A DNA stretch of 45,755 bases from contig CASFXH010000021.1 in NCBI GenBank assembly GCA_949298575.1, forward strand, positions 1-45,755, written 5' to 3'. Positions within the stretch are counted from its first letter, which is position 1, and the number at the start of each line of letters is the position of its first letter. The position numbers and the translations under genes were made by a program. This DNA is from an uncultured Parabacteroides sp. GTDB lineage: Bacteria; Bacteroidota; Bacteroidia; Bacteroidales; Tannerellaceae. The notes beneath the pieces are model-generated. The model was not told the DNA's origin, made no database searches, and saw only the letters and a list, made by a program, of their open reading frames with translations. Of the stretch, positions 6,321 to 14,379 are shown in pieces.

Positions 6321-7415
6321 ATGATATTGAACAAACTTTCCATTCTCAATTATAAGAATATACGTCAGGCGGAACTCGCTTTCTCGCCCAAGTTGAATTG
6401 TTTCCTGGGCAATAACGGCATGGGGAAAACGAATCTCTTGGACGCGGTCTATTATTTGTCGTTTTGCCGGAGCTATTTGAATACGCCAGATACCCAAGTG
6501 ATTTCATGGGAACAAAACGTGTGTGTCGTTCAAGGCGACTACGCATATGAGGGGCGCGAGGAGGAGATCTTTTGCGCCTTGCGCCGTGGGCAGAAGAAAG
6601 TGTTCCGGCGCAATAAGAAGGAGTATGAGCGTTTGTCGGATCATATTGGCCTTTTGCCGCTCGTCATGGTCTCGCCTCTCGACTCGATCTTGATTCAAGG
6701 TGGGAGTGAGGAGCGCCGTCGTTTCATGGACTTGATCATTTCCCAACAAGATAAGACCTATCTCCAGGCCTTGATCCAATATAATAAGGTATTGGTCCAG
6801 CGCAACGCCTTGTTGAAGGCGCCGGATTTCCAGCCCGCTTTTTTGGAGGTTTTAGACCAGCGGCTGACGGATTTCGGCCGGGTGGTCTATGAGGGGCGGC
6901 GACGGATGATCGAGGAGTTCACCCCGATTTTCAATCGTTATTATCAAGCGATCGCCGGTTCTTCGGAGGAGATTCGTTTGCGCTATGTCTCCCAGCTGGA
7001 TGAGGCGGATTTACGGGACTTGTTGGCGCGTGGCCGGGAGCGTGACCGGGTGGTAGGCTATACGACCATGGGAATCCATAAGGATGAGTTGGAGATGAAG
7101 TTGGAGGATTTCTTGATCCGCCGGATCGGTTCGCAGGGGCAGAACAAGAGTTTCCTGATCGCCTTGAAGCTGGCGCAGTTCGCGTTCTTGAAGGCCAAAA
7201 GCGGGACGGCTCCCCTCTTGTTGCTGGATGATATATTCGATAAGCTGGACGCCGAGCGTGTCGCCCGGATCATCTCGCTGGTTCGCCAGGAGGAGTTTGG
7301 GCAGATCTTCATCACGGATACGAACCGGAAGTATTTGGATGAGATCTTGTCGGCCGTCGCGGACGAGCGGGTTTTGTTTGAGGTTGAGCGGGGTGAGGCG
7401 CGATTGATGGTTTAA
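6321..7415 (+). CDS. recF: DNA replication/repair protein RecF
   Basis: A 364-residue SMC-like ATPase of normal RecF length that helps load RecA at single-strand gaps. Walker A is GNNGMGKTNLLDAV (about 31-44), with RecF-type SFLIALKLAQF and Walker B LLLLDDIFDKLD. The N-terminus LNKLSILNYKNIRQAEL is the family norm. A -7-like TAATTTCG at 6261-6268 and TTG at 6241-6243 precede it. DUF721 starts 10 bases downstream, so the two form an operon. Confidence 0.97.
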   Translation: MILNKLSILNYKNIRQAELAFSPKLNCFLGNNGMGKTNLLDAVYYLSFCRSYLNTPDTQVISWEQNVCVVQGDYAYEGREEEIFCALRRGQKKVFRRNKKEYERLSDHIGLLPLVMVSPLDSILIQGGSEERRRFMDLIISQQDKTYLQALIQYNKVLVQRNALLKAPDFQPAFLEVLDQRLTDFGRVVYEGRRRMIEEFTPIFNRYYQAIAGSSEEIRLRYVSQLDEADLRDLLARGRERDRVVGYTTMGIHKDELEMKLEDFLIRRIGSQGQNKSFLIALKLAQFAFLKAKSGTAPLLLLDDIFDKLDAERVARIISLVRQEEFGQIFITDTNRKYLDEILSAVADERVLFEVERGEARLMV

Positions 7416-7424
7416 TAAGGAATT

Positions 7425-7718
7425 ATGTTAAGGAAAAATGCGCAGACGATAGGAGAGGTGCTTCGGGATTTCTTTGAGGAAAACCGGGAGTTGCGGCAGA
7501 AGATTTTGCAAATTCGAGTCCAACGAGCTTGGAACGAGGTGCTTGGACCGTCGATCGCCCAATATACGCGGCAAGTTTATGTCCGCGATCGGGTCTTGTT
7601 CGTATCCCTGACCTCGTCCGTGTTGCGCAACGAGTTGAGTTATTGCCAAGATCGGCTGGTCAAGAGCTTGAATGACTACGCGAAGGCCTCGGTGATCGAT
7701 CGGATCGTGTTGCGCTAG
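7425..7718 (+). CDS. DUF721 (DciA-like) protein
   Basis: A 97-residue protein of the DUF721/DciA family. Visible are TIGEVLRDFFEENRELRQKI, the RVQRAWNEVLGP motif and a KH-like region LFVSLTSSVLRNELSYCQ. In other bacteria DciA proteins load the replicative helicase; whether this short Bacteroidetes form does so is unknown. Coupling to recF supports a role in replication or repair. Confidence 0.88.
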   Translation: MLRKNAQTIGEVLRDFFEENRELRQKILQIRVQRAWNEVLGPSIAQYTRQVYVRDRVLFVSLTSSVLRNELSYCQDRLVKSLNDYAKASVIDRIVLR

Positions 7719-7720
7719 CT

Positions 7721-8281
7721 TTATAGGATGAGGGTTTCCCGATCGGTGATGACGCGGTCCATCGGGATGTCGAAAGGCTCGGTCGGGATTTGGTCGAGGA
7801 GCTGGAAATGGAAACAGACCCCGATTTTTGGCGCTTTCACCAGACGTAGCGCACGGTCATAATAGCCTTTTCCGCGGCCCATCCGGTTCCCCTGCCGGTC
7901 GAACGCGACGCCTGGCACGAGGATCAGGCCGATCGCCGTGAGGTCCGCTTCTTCACCTTGGTCGATGGGTTCCCATATTTGATAGGCGCCCCGCTGGACC
8001 GCCTGGCTTCCCGTATAGGGGAGGAAACGGAGGTCATCGCCTTCGACCACGGGGAGATAGATCGTCTTTTCCCGATACCAACGCTCGATGAGGGGCAAAG
8101 TCCGCGGCTCGTCGGGCAAGGCATGATAAAGGGCGACCTTTCCCGCCGAGCGGAAAAGGTCGTCTTTTTCTATTCGCTGGATCACGCTATCCGAGAGCCC
8201 CGACAAGATAGTCCTCGAATATGATTTCTTTCGAGAGGCCATATCGGCGCGCAGGGCCCGCTTCGCTCCGTAAGTTTCCAT
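7721..8281 (-). CDS. 5-formyltetrahydrofolate cyclo-ligase
   Basis: A 186-residue protein of the 5-FCL/YgfA family, which converts 5-formyl-THF to 5,10-methenyl-THF with ATP. Visible are the KRALRADMASRKKSY head, ALYHALPDEPRTLPLI, and the signature MGRGKGYYDRAL with VPGVAFDRQGNR before it. The start at 8281 is chosen because the family head begins there, so the gene overlaps the upstream protease gene by 95 bases in another frame. A later ATG at 8239 would shorten but not remove the overlap. It converges on DUF721 with 2 bases between stops. Confidence 0.93.
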   Translation of the reverse strand: METYGAKRALRADMASRKKSYSRTILSGLSDSVIQRIEKDDLFRSAGKVALYHALPDEPRTLPLIERWYREKTIYLPVVEGDDLRFLPYTGSQAVQRGAYQIWEPIDQGEEADLTAIGLILVPGVAFDRQGNRMGRGKGYYDRALRLVKAPKIGVCFHFQLLDQIPTEPFDIPMDRVITDRETLIL

Positions 8282-9923
8282 GTGTTTCTTTCGCTTGGTT
8301 CATGAGGGGATAGGATTCGCCTTTCTCCAGGATCTCGATTGCCTTTAGCAGTGTCACGTCGTCTTTTTGGAAAATGGGATAGAAACCATCGTCCTCGAAG
8401 AAGTTGCGCACGACGTATGCCTGGATCTGGTTCTCGATCAGCGGACCGGAGATGCGGATCAACGTCGGGCGTTTCCGGATGCCTTTCGTGACGGCGAAGT
8501 TGGTGAAGTCCTCGAGCAAGGGTTGCTCTTTCAGGTATTCGTACAGTTCCTGCCAAGTCTCGTATTGGGCGAATTTGTTCCGGTTCTTGTCGGAATACTC
8601 TAAGGTATAGAGATAAAGCACGCCGCTGTTGACGACGTCCGAGAAGTAGGACGTGATGCCCGACGTGTCGCGCGGGATGAAGATGTCGGGCATGATGCCG
8701 CCCCCGCCATAGACCGTCCGCCCTCCCGCGGTGAGGTATTTCAACGAGTCGTCCATCTTGATGCTATCGGCCGAGTCAAATTCGCCGTGCAGGTAGCGGT
8801 TATAGATGTCCTGGTCGTATTCCTCCAAGTTGCCTTTCTCGTAATTCTTTTGGATGCAGCGGCCGGAAGGCGTGTAGTAGCGGGCGATGGTCAGGCGCAT
8901 CTCCGAGCCGTCGCCCAGTCGCAGCTGGGTTTGGACCAAGCCTTTGCCGTAAGTCCGGCGGCCGATGATCGTGCCCCGGTCGTTGTCTTGGATGGCGCCG
9001 GAGAAGATCTCGCTGGCCGAGGCCGAGATCTCGTCGGTCAAGATCACGATGGGCGCTTGCTGGCAGGTGCCCGTCCCGTTCGCGTAGACGTCGGAGCGGG
9101 GGAACGCTTTTCCTTCCGTGTAGACGATCAGGCTCCCTTCTGGCATGAACTCGTTGATCATGTTGATGGCCGCGTCCATGTAGCCGCCCGTGTTGCCCCG
9201 GAGGTCGACGATGAACGACTCGCATTTCGCCTGCTTCAGCTTGGCGATGGCCGTGATGAACTCGTTGTAGGTGTTACGCCCGAACTTGCTGACCTTGATG
9301 TAGCCGATCCCGTCGCGCACGGGGTAGGCGACATCGACCGAGTTGACGGGTACGTCGCCCCGCGTTACCTCAAAATGAATCAGCTCAGACGAGTTGCCCC
9401 GCTTGACACCCAGCTTCACGATGCTGTTCTTGGCGCCGCGCAGGGTTTTCATGATCTCGTCTTGGTCTTTCTTGTTGCCCGAGAAGACGGAGTCGTTGAT
9501 GGTGATGATCCGATCGAAAGGCAAGAGCCCGGCTTTCTCGGCGGGGCCGCCGCTGATGACGGAGATGACCAGGATCGTGTCGGTCTGCATGTTGAACGAG
9601 ACGCCGATGCCGCTGAACGAGCCTTCCAGCTCCTCGTTGACCGCCGCGACCTCGTCGGCCGGAATATAGACCGAATGCGGGTCCAGCTCGCTGAAAATTT
9701 TCGGGATGGCGTCTTCGACCAATTGCCCCATGTTGACCGTGTCGACATATTGCTCGTTGATGAGCTCCAGGATCGTGTTGATCTTGTTGTCGCCCATCAT
9801 GTAGAAATGTCCGCCCCGGTTTTGCCCGAGCCGCACGAAATGGTTGCCGATCAAGATGCCCGCGGCGATGCTGACGGCGATGATGACGGGCATCCAGATG
9901 GTTAAACGCTTATGCTTATCCAT
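8187..9923 (-). CDS. S41 family C-terminal processing peptidase
   Basis: A 578-residue tail-specific protease. An N-terminal membrane anchor (about 8-27) puts it in the periplasm. A PDZ domain (about 90-165) includes GIGVSFNMQTDTILVISV and GPAEKAGLLPFDRI. The S41 core holds FIVDLRGNTGGYMDAAINM, the nucleophile Ser in EISASASEIFSGAI and the Lys in RRTYGKGLVQ. It degrades or processes exported proteins; the substrate is unknown. It follows dCMP deaminase by 19 bases and overlaps the cyclo-ligase by 95, suggesting a three-gene operon. Confidence 0.95.
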   Translation of the reverse strand: MDKHKRLTIWMPVIIAVSIAAGILIGNHFVRLGQNRGGHFYMMGDNKINTILELINEQYVDTVNMGQLVEDAIPKIFSELDPHSVYIPADEVAAVNEELEGSFSGIGVSFNMQTDTILVISVISGGPAEKAGLLPFDRIITINDSVFSGNKKDQDEIMKTLRGAKNSIVKLGVKRGNSSELIHFEVTRGDVPVNSVDVAYPVRDGIGYIKVSKFGRNTYNEFITAIAKLKQAKCESFIVDLRGNTGGYMDAAINMINEFMPEGSLIVYTEGKAFPRSDVYANGTGTCQQAPIVILTDEISASASEIFSGAIQDNDRGTIIGRRTYGKGLVQTQLRLGDGSEMRLTIARYYTPSGRCIQKNYEKGNLEEYDQDIYNRYLHGEFDSADSIKMDDSLKYLTAGGRTVYGGGGIMPDIFIPRDTSGITSYFSDVVNSGVLYLYTLEYSDKNRNKFAQYETWQELYEYLKEQPLLEDFTNFAVTKGIRKRPTLIRISGPLIENQIQAYVVRNFFEDDGFYPIFQKDDVTLLKAIEILEKGESYPLMNQAKETHGNLRSEAGPARRYGLSKEIIFEDYLVGALG

Positions 9924-9942
9924 GATGTCTTTATAGAAATGT

Positions 9943-10377
9943 TTATTCGTTCGGGTTGATGTAATCCACGGTGATGCCCGCCCGCTTCAGGAGCTCGATG
10001 CCGTCGGGCAACCGGTAGTTCTCGGAGTAGACCACGCGCCGGATGCCCGATTGGATGATGAGCTTCGCGCATTCGATGCAGGGCGAGGAGGTCACGTAGA
10101 TGGTGGCGTCCCGGCTGCTGTTCGACGAGGCGGCGACCTTGGTGATCGCGTTCGCCTCGGCGTGGAGCACGTAGGGCTTCGTCAAGTGGTTCTCGTCCTC
10201 GCAGACATTCTCGAAGCCCGAGGGCGTGCCGTTGTAACCGTCGGAGATGATCATCTGGTCTTTCACGAGCAGCGCGCCAACTTTCCGCCGCTCGCAATAT
10301 GAGTTCTCGGCCCAAATGGCCGCCATGCGCAGGTATCGCTTGTCCAATTCGAGTTGTTTGTTCGTATTGTCGTGCAT
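9943..10377 (-). CDS. Deoxycytidylate deaminase (dCMP deaminase/ComEB family)
   Basis: A 144-residue zinc deaminase that converts dCMP to dUMP for thymidylate synthesis. The zinc sites are visible as HAEANAI (catalytic Glu) and SPCIECAKLII (PCxxC). The head YLRMAAIWAENSYCERRKVGALLVKD is typical. It is the first gene of the operon leading to the S41 protease, with a -7 box TACCTTTG on the minus strand at 10412-10419. Confidence 0.94.
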   Translation of the reverse strand: MHDNTNKQLELDKRYLRMAAIWAENSYCERRKVGALLVKDQMIISDGYNGTPSGFENVCEDENHLTKPYVLHAEANAITKVAASSNSSRDATIYVTSSPCIECAKLIIQSGIRRVVYSENYRLPDGIELLKRAGITVDYINPNE

Positions 10378-10411
10378 TCTTTTTCTTTGACTCCTTTTTT
10401 CGTATTGGGCA

Positions 10412-10419
10412 CAAAGGTA
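10412..10419 (-). promoter_or_regulatory. Probable -7 box of the dCMP deaminase/S41 operon
   Basis: TACCTTTG on the minus strand matches TAnnTTTG, 35 bases before the start codon. No clear -33 TTG was found. Confidence 0.5.
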
Positions 10420-10458
10420 ATGATTATTTGCGTTGATTATCGTATATCGTTAAAAAAC

Positions 10459-10785
10459 ATGCCGCGTGCGTGAAATGGGCCTTCGCGGACGAAACAAAGG
10501 CCATTTCACGCGTGAAACGGTCTTCGCGGACGAAACAAAGGCCGTCGCGTGCGTGAAACGGCTCTTCGCGGCTCGACAATGATTCATTTCACGCGTGAAA
10601 CGGTCTTCGCGGACGGAACAAAGGCCGTCGCGCACGTGAAATGGGCTTTCGCGGCTCGACAATGATTCATTTCACGCGTGAAACGGTCTTCGCGGACGGA
10701 ACAAAGGCCATCGCGCACGTGAAATGGGCTTTCGCGGCTCGACAAAGACCCATTTCACGCGTGAAACGGCTCTTCGCGCACGCTA
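10459..10785. repeat. Palindrome array 1: alternating 41/42-bp units, 83-bp higher-order period
   Basis: About eight units. The perfect palindrome TTTCACGCGTGAAA recurs at 10504, 10587, 10670 and 10753, exactly 83 bp apart. Each dimer also holds a half-unit with a related GCGTGCGTGAAA or GCGCACGTGAAA and TTCGCGGACGAA or TTCGCGGCTCGA segments. The unit contains no spacers unique to each repeat, so it is not CRISPR. It lies between the dCMP deaminase promoter and the glycogen operon. Short ORFs across it only reflect the near-multiple-of-3 period. Confidence 0.9.
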
Positions 10786-11032
10786 TATATAATAATGTAT
10801 AGGGAAAACGCCGATCGGGAGGCTTAAAAATAGGACATCCCTCGGCGGGGCATATATAAATCAAAAAAGGCATCCTGGAGCTGATTTGGGTCAGGAGGGA
10901 GAAATTAATTTTTACCTCCACTTTATGTTTAGAAACATGCCTTCCGAACATGTATTTCCTGTAATCGTTTGAAATAAAGAAGGGTCTTGGAGCGTGGCGA
11001 AGGCGTTTCGACGAGCTTCCGAGACGCGGGCG
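10786..11032. other. Intergenic stretch with no gene seen
   Basis: Between palindrome array 1 and the glycogen-operon promoter. AT-rich after the array (TATATATAATAATG at about 10784). No ORF with a recognisable product and no strong hairpin with a T tract was found. Confidence 0.5.
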
Positions 11033-11064
11033 TTTGTTTGTTTTGGGATTATATGATACATTTG
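11033..11064 (+). promoter_or_regulatory. Promoter of the glycogen operon
   Basis: TTTG at 11033-11036, then 20 bases, then TACATTTG at 11057-11064. It leaves a leader of about 60 bases before the debranching-enzyme ATG. Confidence 0.65.
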
Positions 11065-11132
11065 GTTTCCGTTAAGAACGAAATTTTTCGATTATTAATG
11101 GACGAAAGAAAACTTAAAACCCAAATACTTAT

Positions 11133-13067
11133 ATGAGTTATCTTAAATTTGACAAGACAGTAATGATAAATCTCCAGGAGTCCTTGACGCGCGAAGTGCT
11201 TCGAACGAACCGCTTGGGGGCTTATCATTGTACGACTGTTGTGGATTGTAATACGAGGAAGTACCACGGATTGTTGGTCATGCCCGTTCCTCAGTTGGAC
11301 GATGACAATCACGTGCTGCTTTCCTCTTTTGATGAGACCGTCATCCAGCATGGCGCGGAGTTTAACTTGGGGCTGCACAAGTATGGAGAGCATTGCTTCA
11401 GCCCGAACGGCCACAAGTATATCCGCGAGTTCGGTAGTGAGACCGTCCCGCGGACGGTTTATCGCGTGGGCGGCGTAGTGATCTCGAAAGAGAAAGTCTT
11501 CTCCATGTACGAGAACAGGATCCTGATCAAGTACACCTTGGAAGACGCGCATTCTCCCACGACGTTGCGCTTCCGCCCGTTCCTGGCTTTCCGGAGCGTG
11601 AAGGATTTGACGCAAGAGAACGGGAACGTGAACCAGTCGTATACGGAGGTCACGAACGGAATCAAGACCTGCATGTACGAAGGTTACCCGGATCTCTATA
11701 TGCAATTCAACAAGAAGGTGAAATTCGTTTTCGATCCTTATTGGTACAAGGGCATCGAATACCAGAAAGAGCAGGAGAGGGGCTATCCTTACAAGGAAGA
11801 CCTTTACGTGCCGGGCTATTTCGAGTTGCCGATCAAGAAAGGCGAGACGATCATCTTTAGCGCCGGAGTCGATTCCGTGGCGACGACCCGCCTGAAAGGC
11901 CTGTTCGATACGGAAGTGAAATCGCGCACGCCGCGGACGAGCTTCTTCAACTGCCTTAAGAACTCGGCTCAACAGTTCTATTTCCGTCCGCAAAAGGAGG
12001 ACGCTTACCTGTTGGCGGGTTATCCTTGGTTTAAGGTGCGGGCGCGCGACTTGTTCATCTCGATGCCGGGCTGTACGTTGTCGATCCAAGATCCGGTTCG
12101 TTTCGAGAAAATCATGAATACGGCGGGCGACGCGTTGCACGCCTTCATGAGCGAGGGGACGTTGGACAAGGTCATCCGCGAGATCGACCAGCCGGATGTT
12201 CCCCTGTGGGCCGTTTGGGCGATCCAGCAATACGCCAAGGCGGAAGGGATCGAGAAGACACGCTCGTTGTATGGCGACCTGATCAAGGAGATCATTGATT
12301 ATATCCGCGCGTCGAAGAACCCGCTGATGCGCTTGATGGACAACGGCCTCTTGTTCGCCGAGGGCAAGGATCGGGCGATCACGTGGATGAACTCCACGAT
12401 CGAAGGCCGTCCTGTCGTCCCGCGTTCGGGCTACATTGTCGAGTTCAACGCGTTGTGGTATGATATCTTGAAATTCTATTGCGAGCTGATGGGCGACGAG
12501 CCTCAGCCCGAGTTGGAGATGATCATCGCCCAGATCGAGAAGTCTTTCCCGGAGGTGTTCGTGAATGGCTTCAACTACCTCTTCGATTACGTGAACGGAC
12601 AAACGGTCGATTGGAGCGTTCGCCCGAACATGATCTTCGCCGTGGCGTTGCCCTACTCGCCCCTGTCGCGCATGCAACGGCGGGCGGTGCTCGACATCGT
12701 GACGAAAGAGCTGCGCACCCCGAAAGGCCTGCGTTCGCTCAGCCCGAAGAGCGAGGGGTACAAGCCCTATTATGTTGGCCCGCAATACCAGCGCGACTTG
12801 GCCTACCATCAGGGGACCGCATGGCCTTGGTTGCTGGGCGCTTATCTGGAAGCCTATCTGCGTGTGTTCGGGAAGAGCGGCGTAGCTTTCGCGGAACGCA
12901 TGTTGATCAGCATGGAGGAGGAGATGTCTCTCCACTGCATTGGGACCATTCCCGAGCTCTTCGACGGCAACCCGCCGTTCACGGGACGCGGGGCGGTCTC
13001 GTTCGCGATGAACGTGGCGGCCATCTTGAGAGTAGTAGATTTGTTGAAACAATATAACGCCGAATAA
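11133..13067 (+). CDS. Glycogen debranching enzyme (amylo-alpha-1,6-glucosidase family)
   Basis: A 644-residue protein. The N-terminal beta-rich GDE domain (about 10-230) starts SLTREVLRTNRLGAYHCTT; the C-terminal (alpha/alpha)6 domain (about 270-640) holds AGYPWFKVRARDLFIS, TWMNSTIEGRPVVPRSGY, EFNALWYDIL and HQGTAWPWLLG. It hydrolyses alpha-1,6 branches of glycogen. Family members usually read TWMD where this one has TWMN, a possible change near the active site worth checking. The next two genes follow at 14 and 29 bases, giving a glycogen operon. A 667-codon antisense frame is a shadow. Confidence 0.93.
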   Translation: MSYLKFDKTVMINLQESLTREVLRTNRLGAYHCTTVVDCNTRKYHGLLVMPVPQLDDDNHVLLSSFDETVIQHGAEFNLGLHKYGEHCFSPNGHKYIREFGSETVPRTVYRVGGVVISKEKVFSMYENRILIKYTLEDAHSPTTLRFRPFLAFRSVKDLTQENGNVNQSYTEVTNGIKTCMYEGYPDLYMQFNKKVKFVFDPYWYKGIEYQKEQERGYPYKEDLYVPGYFELPIKKGETIIFSAGVDSVATTRLKGLFDTEVKSRTPRTSFFNCLKNSAQQFYFRPQKEDAYLLAGYPWFKVRARDLFISMPGCTLSIQDPVRFEKIMNTAGDALHAFMSEGTLDKVIREIDQPDVPLWAVWAIQQYAKAEGIEKTRSLYGDLIKEIIDYIRASKNPLMRLMDNGLLFAEGKDRAITWMNSTIEGRPVVPRSGYIVEFNALWYDILKFYCELMGDEPQPELEMIIAQIEKSFPEVFVNGFNYLFDYVNGQTVDWSVRPNMIFAVALPYSPLSRMQRRAVLDIVTKELRTPKGLRSLSPKSEGYKPYYVGPQYQRDLAYHQGTAWPWLLGAYLEAYLRVFGKSGVAFAERMLISMEEEMSLHCIGTIPELFDGNPPFTGRGAVSFAMNVAAILRVVDLLKQYNAE

Positions 13068-13081
13068 ACCTAAATATCATT

Positions 13082-14350
13082 ATGAAAGCTTTAATGTTTG
13101 GTTGGGAGTTCCCCCCTCACATCTTGGGGGGACTCGGTACGGCTAGTTTTGGTTTGACACGCGGTATGGCAATGCAGCCCGATATGGATATCACGTTTTG
13201 TATCCCCAAGCCTTGGGGCGACGAGGACCAGAGCTTTTTGCGCATCGTTGGTGTCAACCACGTGCCGATTGTCTGGAAAGACGCGGACTATAATTATGTC
13301 CAAGAACGCATGTCGAAAGCCGGCATGACAGCGGATCAGTATTATAAGTATCGGGACCACATTTACGCGGATTTCTCTTACCGCCATGTGGATGATCTCG
13401 GATGCTTGGAGTTCTCCGGACGTTATCCGGACAACTTGCAAGAGGAGATCAACAACTATTCGATCGTGGCGGGCGTGATCGCTCGCACGGAGGAGTTCGA
13501 CATCATCCATGCCCACGACTGGTTGACCTATCCGGCGGGAATTCACGCGAAGAACGTTTCCGGCAAACCGCTCGTGATCCACGTGCACGCCACCGATTAT
13601 GACCGCAGCCGCGGCAACGTGAACCCTACTGTTTACAGCATCGAAAAAGACGGTATGGATCATGCCGATCACATCATTACGGTCAGCAATCTTACCCGGC
13701 GGACTGTAATCGAGAAATACCATCAAGACCCCGCCAAGGTGACGACGGTCCACAATGCCGTCGAGCCGCTCAGCCCGGAGATCTTGGCGATCCAGGATAA
13801 GAAAGGGGTCAAGGAGAAAGTCATTACTTTCCTCGGACGTATTACGATGCAGAAAGGACCGGAATATTTCGTCGAGGCGGCCGCCAAGGTGCTCGAGAAA
13901 GCGCCGCACGCCCGCTTCGTGATGGCCGGCAACGGCGATATGATGGACCAGATGATCCGCCTCGCCGCCTCGCGCAATATCTCTGACCGCTTCCACTTCA
14001 CGGGTTTCATGAAGGGCAAGCAGGTCTATGAGGTCTTGAAAGCCAGCGATGTGTATGTCATGCCTTCTGTCTCGGAGCCCTTCGGTATCTCTCCGCTCGA
14101 GGCGATGCAATGCGGCGTCCCGTCTATCATCTCCAAACAGTCTGGCTGCGCCGAGATCTTGGACTATGCCATCAAGGTGGATTATTGGGACATCGAGGCC
14201 TTAGCCGACGCGATGTACGGCATTATCACCTATCCGGCCCTCCACAAGTTCCTCCAAGAAGAAGGAAAACGCGAGGTCGATAACATCAAATGGGAATACG
14301 CGGGCCAGAAAGTCCGTCGCATTTACGATATGGTTTTAGGAAACAATTAA
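13082..14350 (+). CDS. Glycosyltransferase family 4, probable glycogen synthase of the operon
   Basis: A 422-residue GT-B enzyme. The N-terminal domain begins with GWEFPPHILGGLGTASFG, with the Gly-rich loop equivalent to the KxGGL nucleotide-sugar loop. The middle has EFDIIHAHDWLTYPAG, and the C-terminal domain has the linker VITFLGRITMQKGPEYFVEA and donor-binding SVSEPFGISPLEAMQCG with two Glu. By position between a debranching enzyme and a GH57 enzyme it is likely the alpha-1,4-glucan synthase; the sugar donor cannot be read. Confidence 0.88.
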   Translation: MKALMFGWEFPPHILGGLGTASFGLTRGMAMQPDMDITFCIPKPWGDEDQSFLRIVGVNHVPIVWKDADYNYVQERMSKAGMTADQYYKYRDHIYADFSYRHVDDLGCLEFSGRYPDNLQEEINNYSIVAGVIARTEEFDIIHAHDWLTYPAGIHAKNVSGKPLVIHVHATDYDRSRGNVNPTVYSIEKDGMDHADHIITVSNLTRRTVIEKYHQDPAKVTTVHNAVEPLSPEILAIQDKKGVKEKVITFLGRITMQKGPEYFVEAAAKVLEKAPHARFVMAGNGDMMDQMIRLAASRNISDRFHFTGFMKGKQVYEVLKASDVYVMPSVSEPFGISPLEAMQCGVPSIISKQSGCAEILDYAIKVDYWDIEALADAMYGIITYPALHKFLQEEGKREVDNIKWEYAGQKVRRIYDMVLGNN

Positions 14351-14379
14351 AATAACGACAAAACAACACACGATTCATT

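Noticed and set aside
8787-9905. 372-codon plus-strand ORF over the S41 protease
   Set aside because: Asp/Val/Arg-rich antisense shadow of a gene with clear PDZ and S41 motifs.
10459-10785. CRISPR array
   Set aside because: Regular spacing first suggests one, but the sequences between palindromes are repeats themselves, not unique spacers, and no cas genes are present. The same applies to 37843-38112.
11049-13052. 667-codon minus-strand ORF over the debranching enzyme
   Set aside because: It is longer than the real gene but has no recognisable domain and unusual His/Arg-rich composition; it is the antisense shadow of a well-recognised enzyme.
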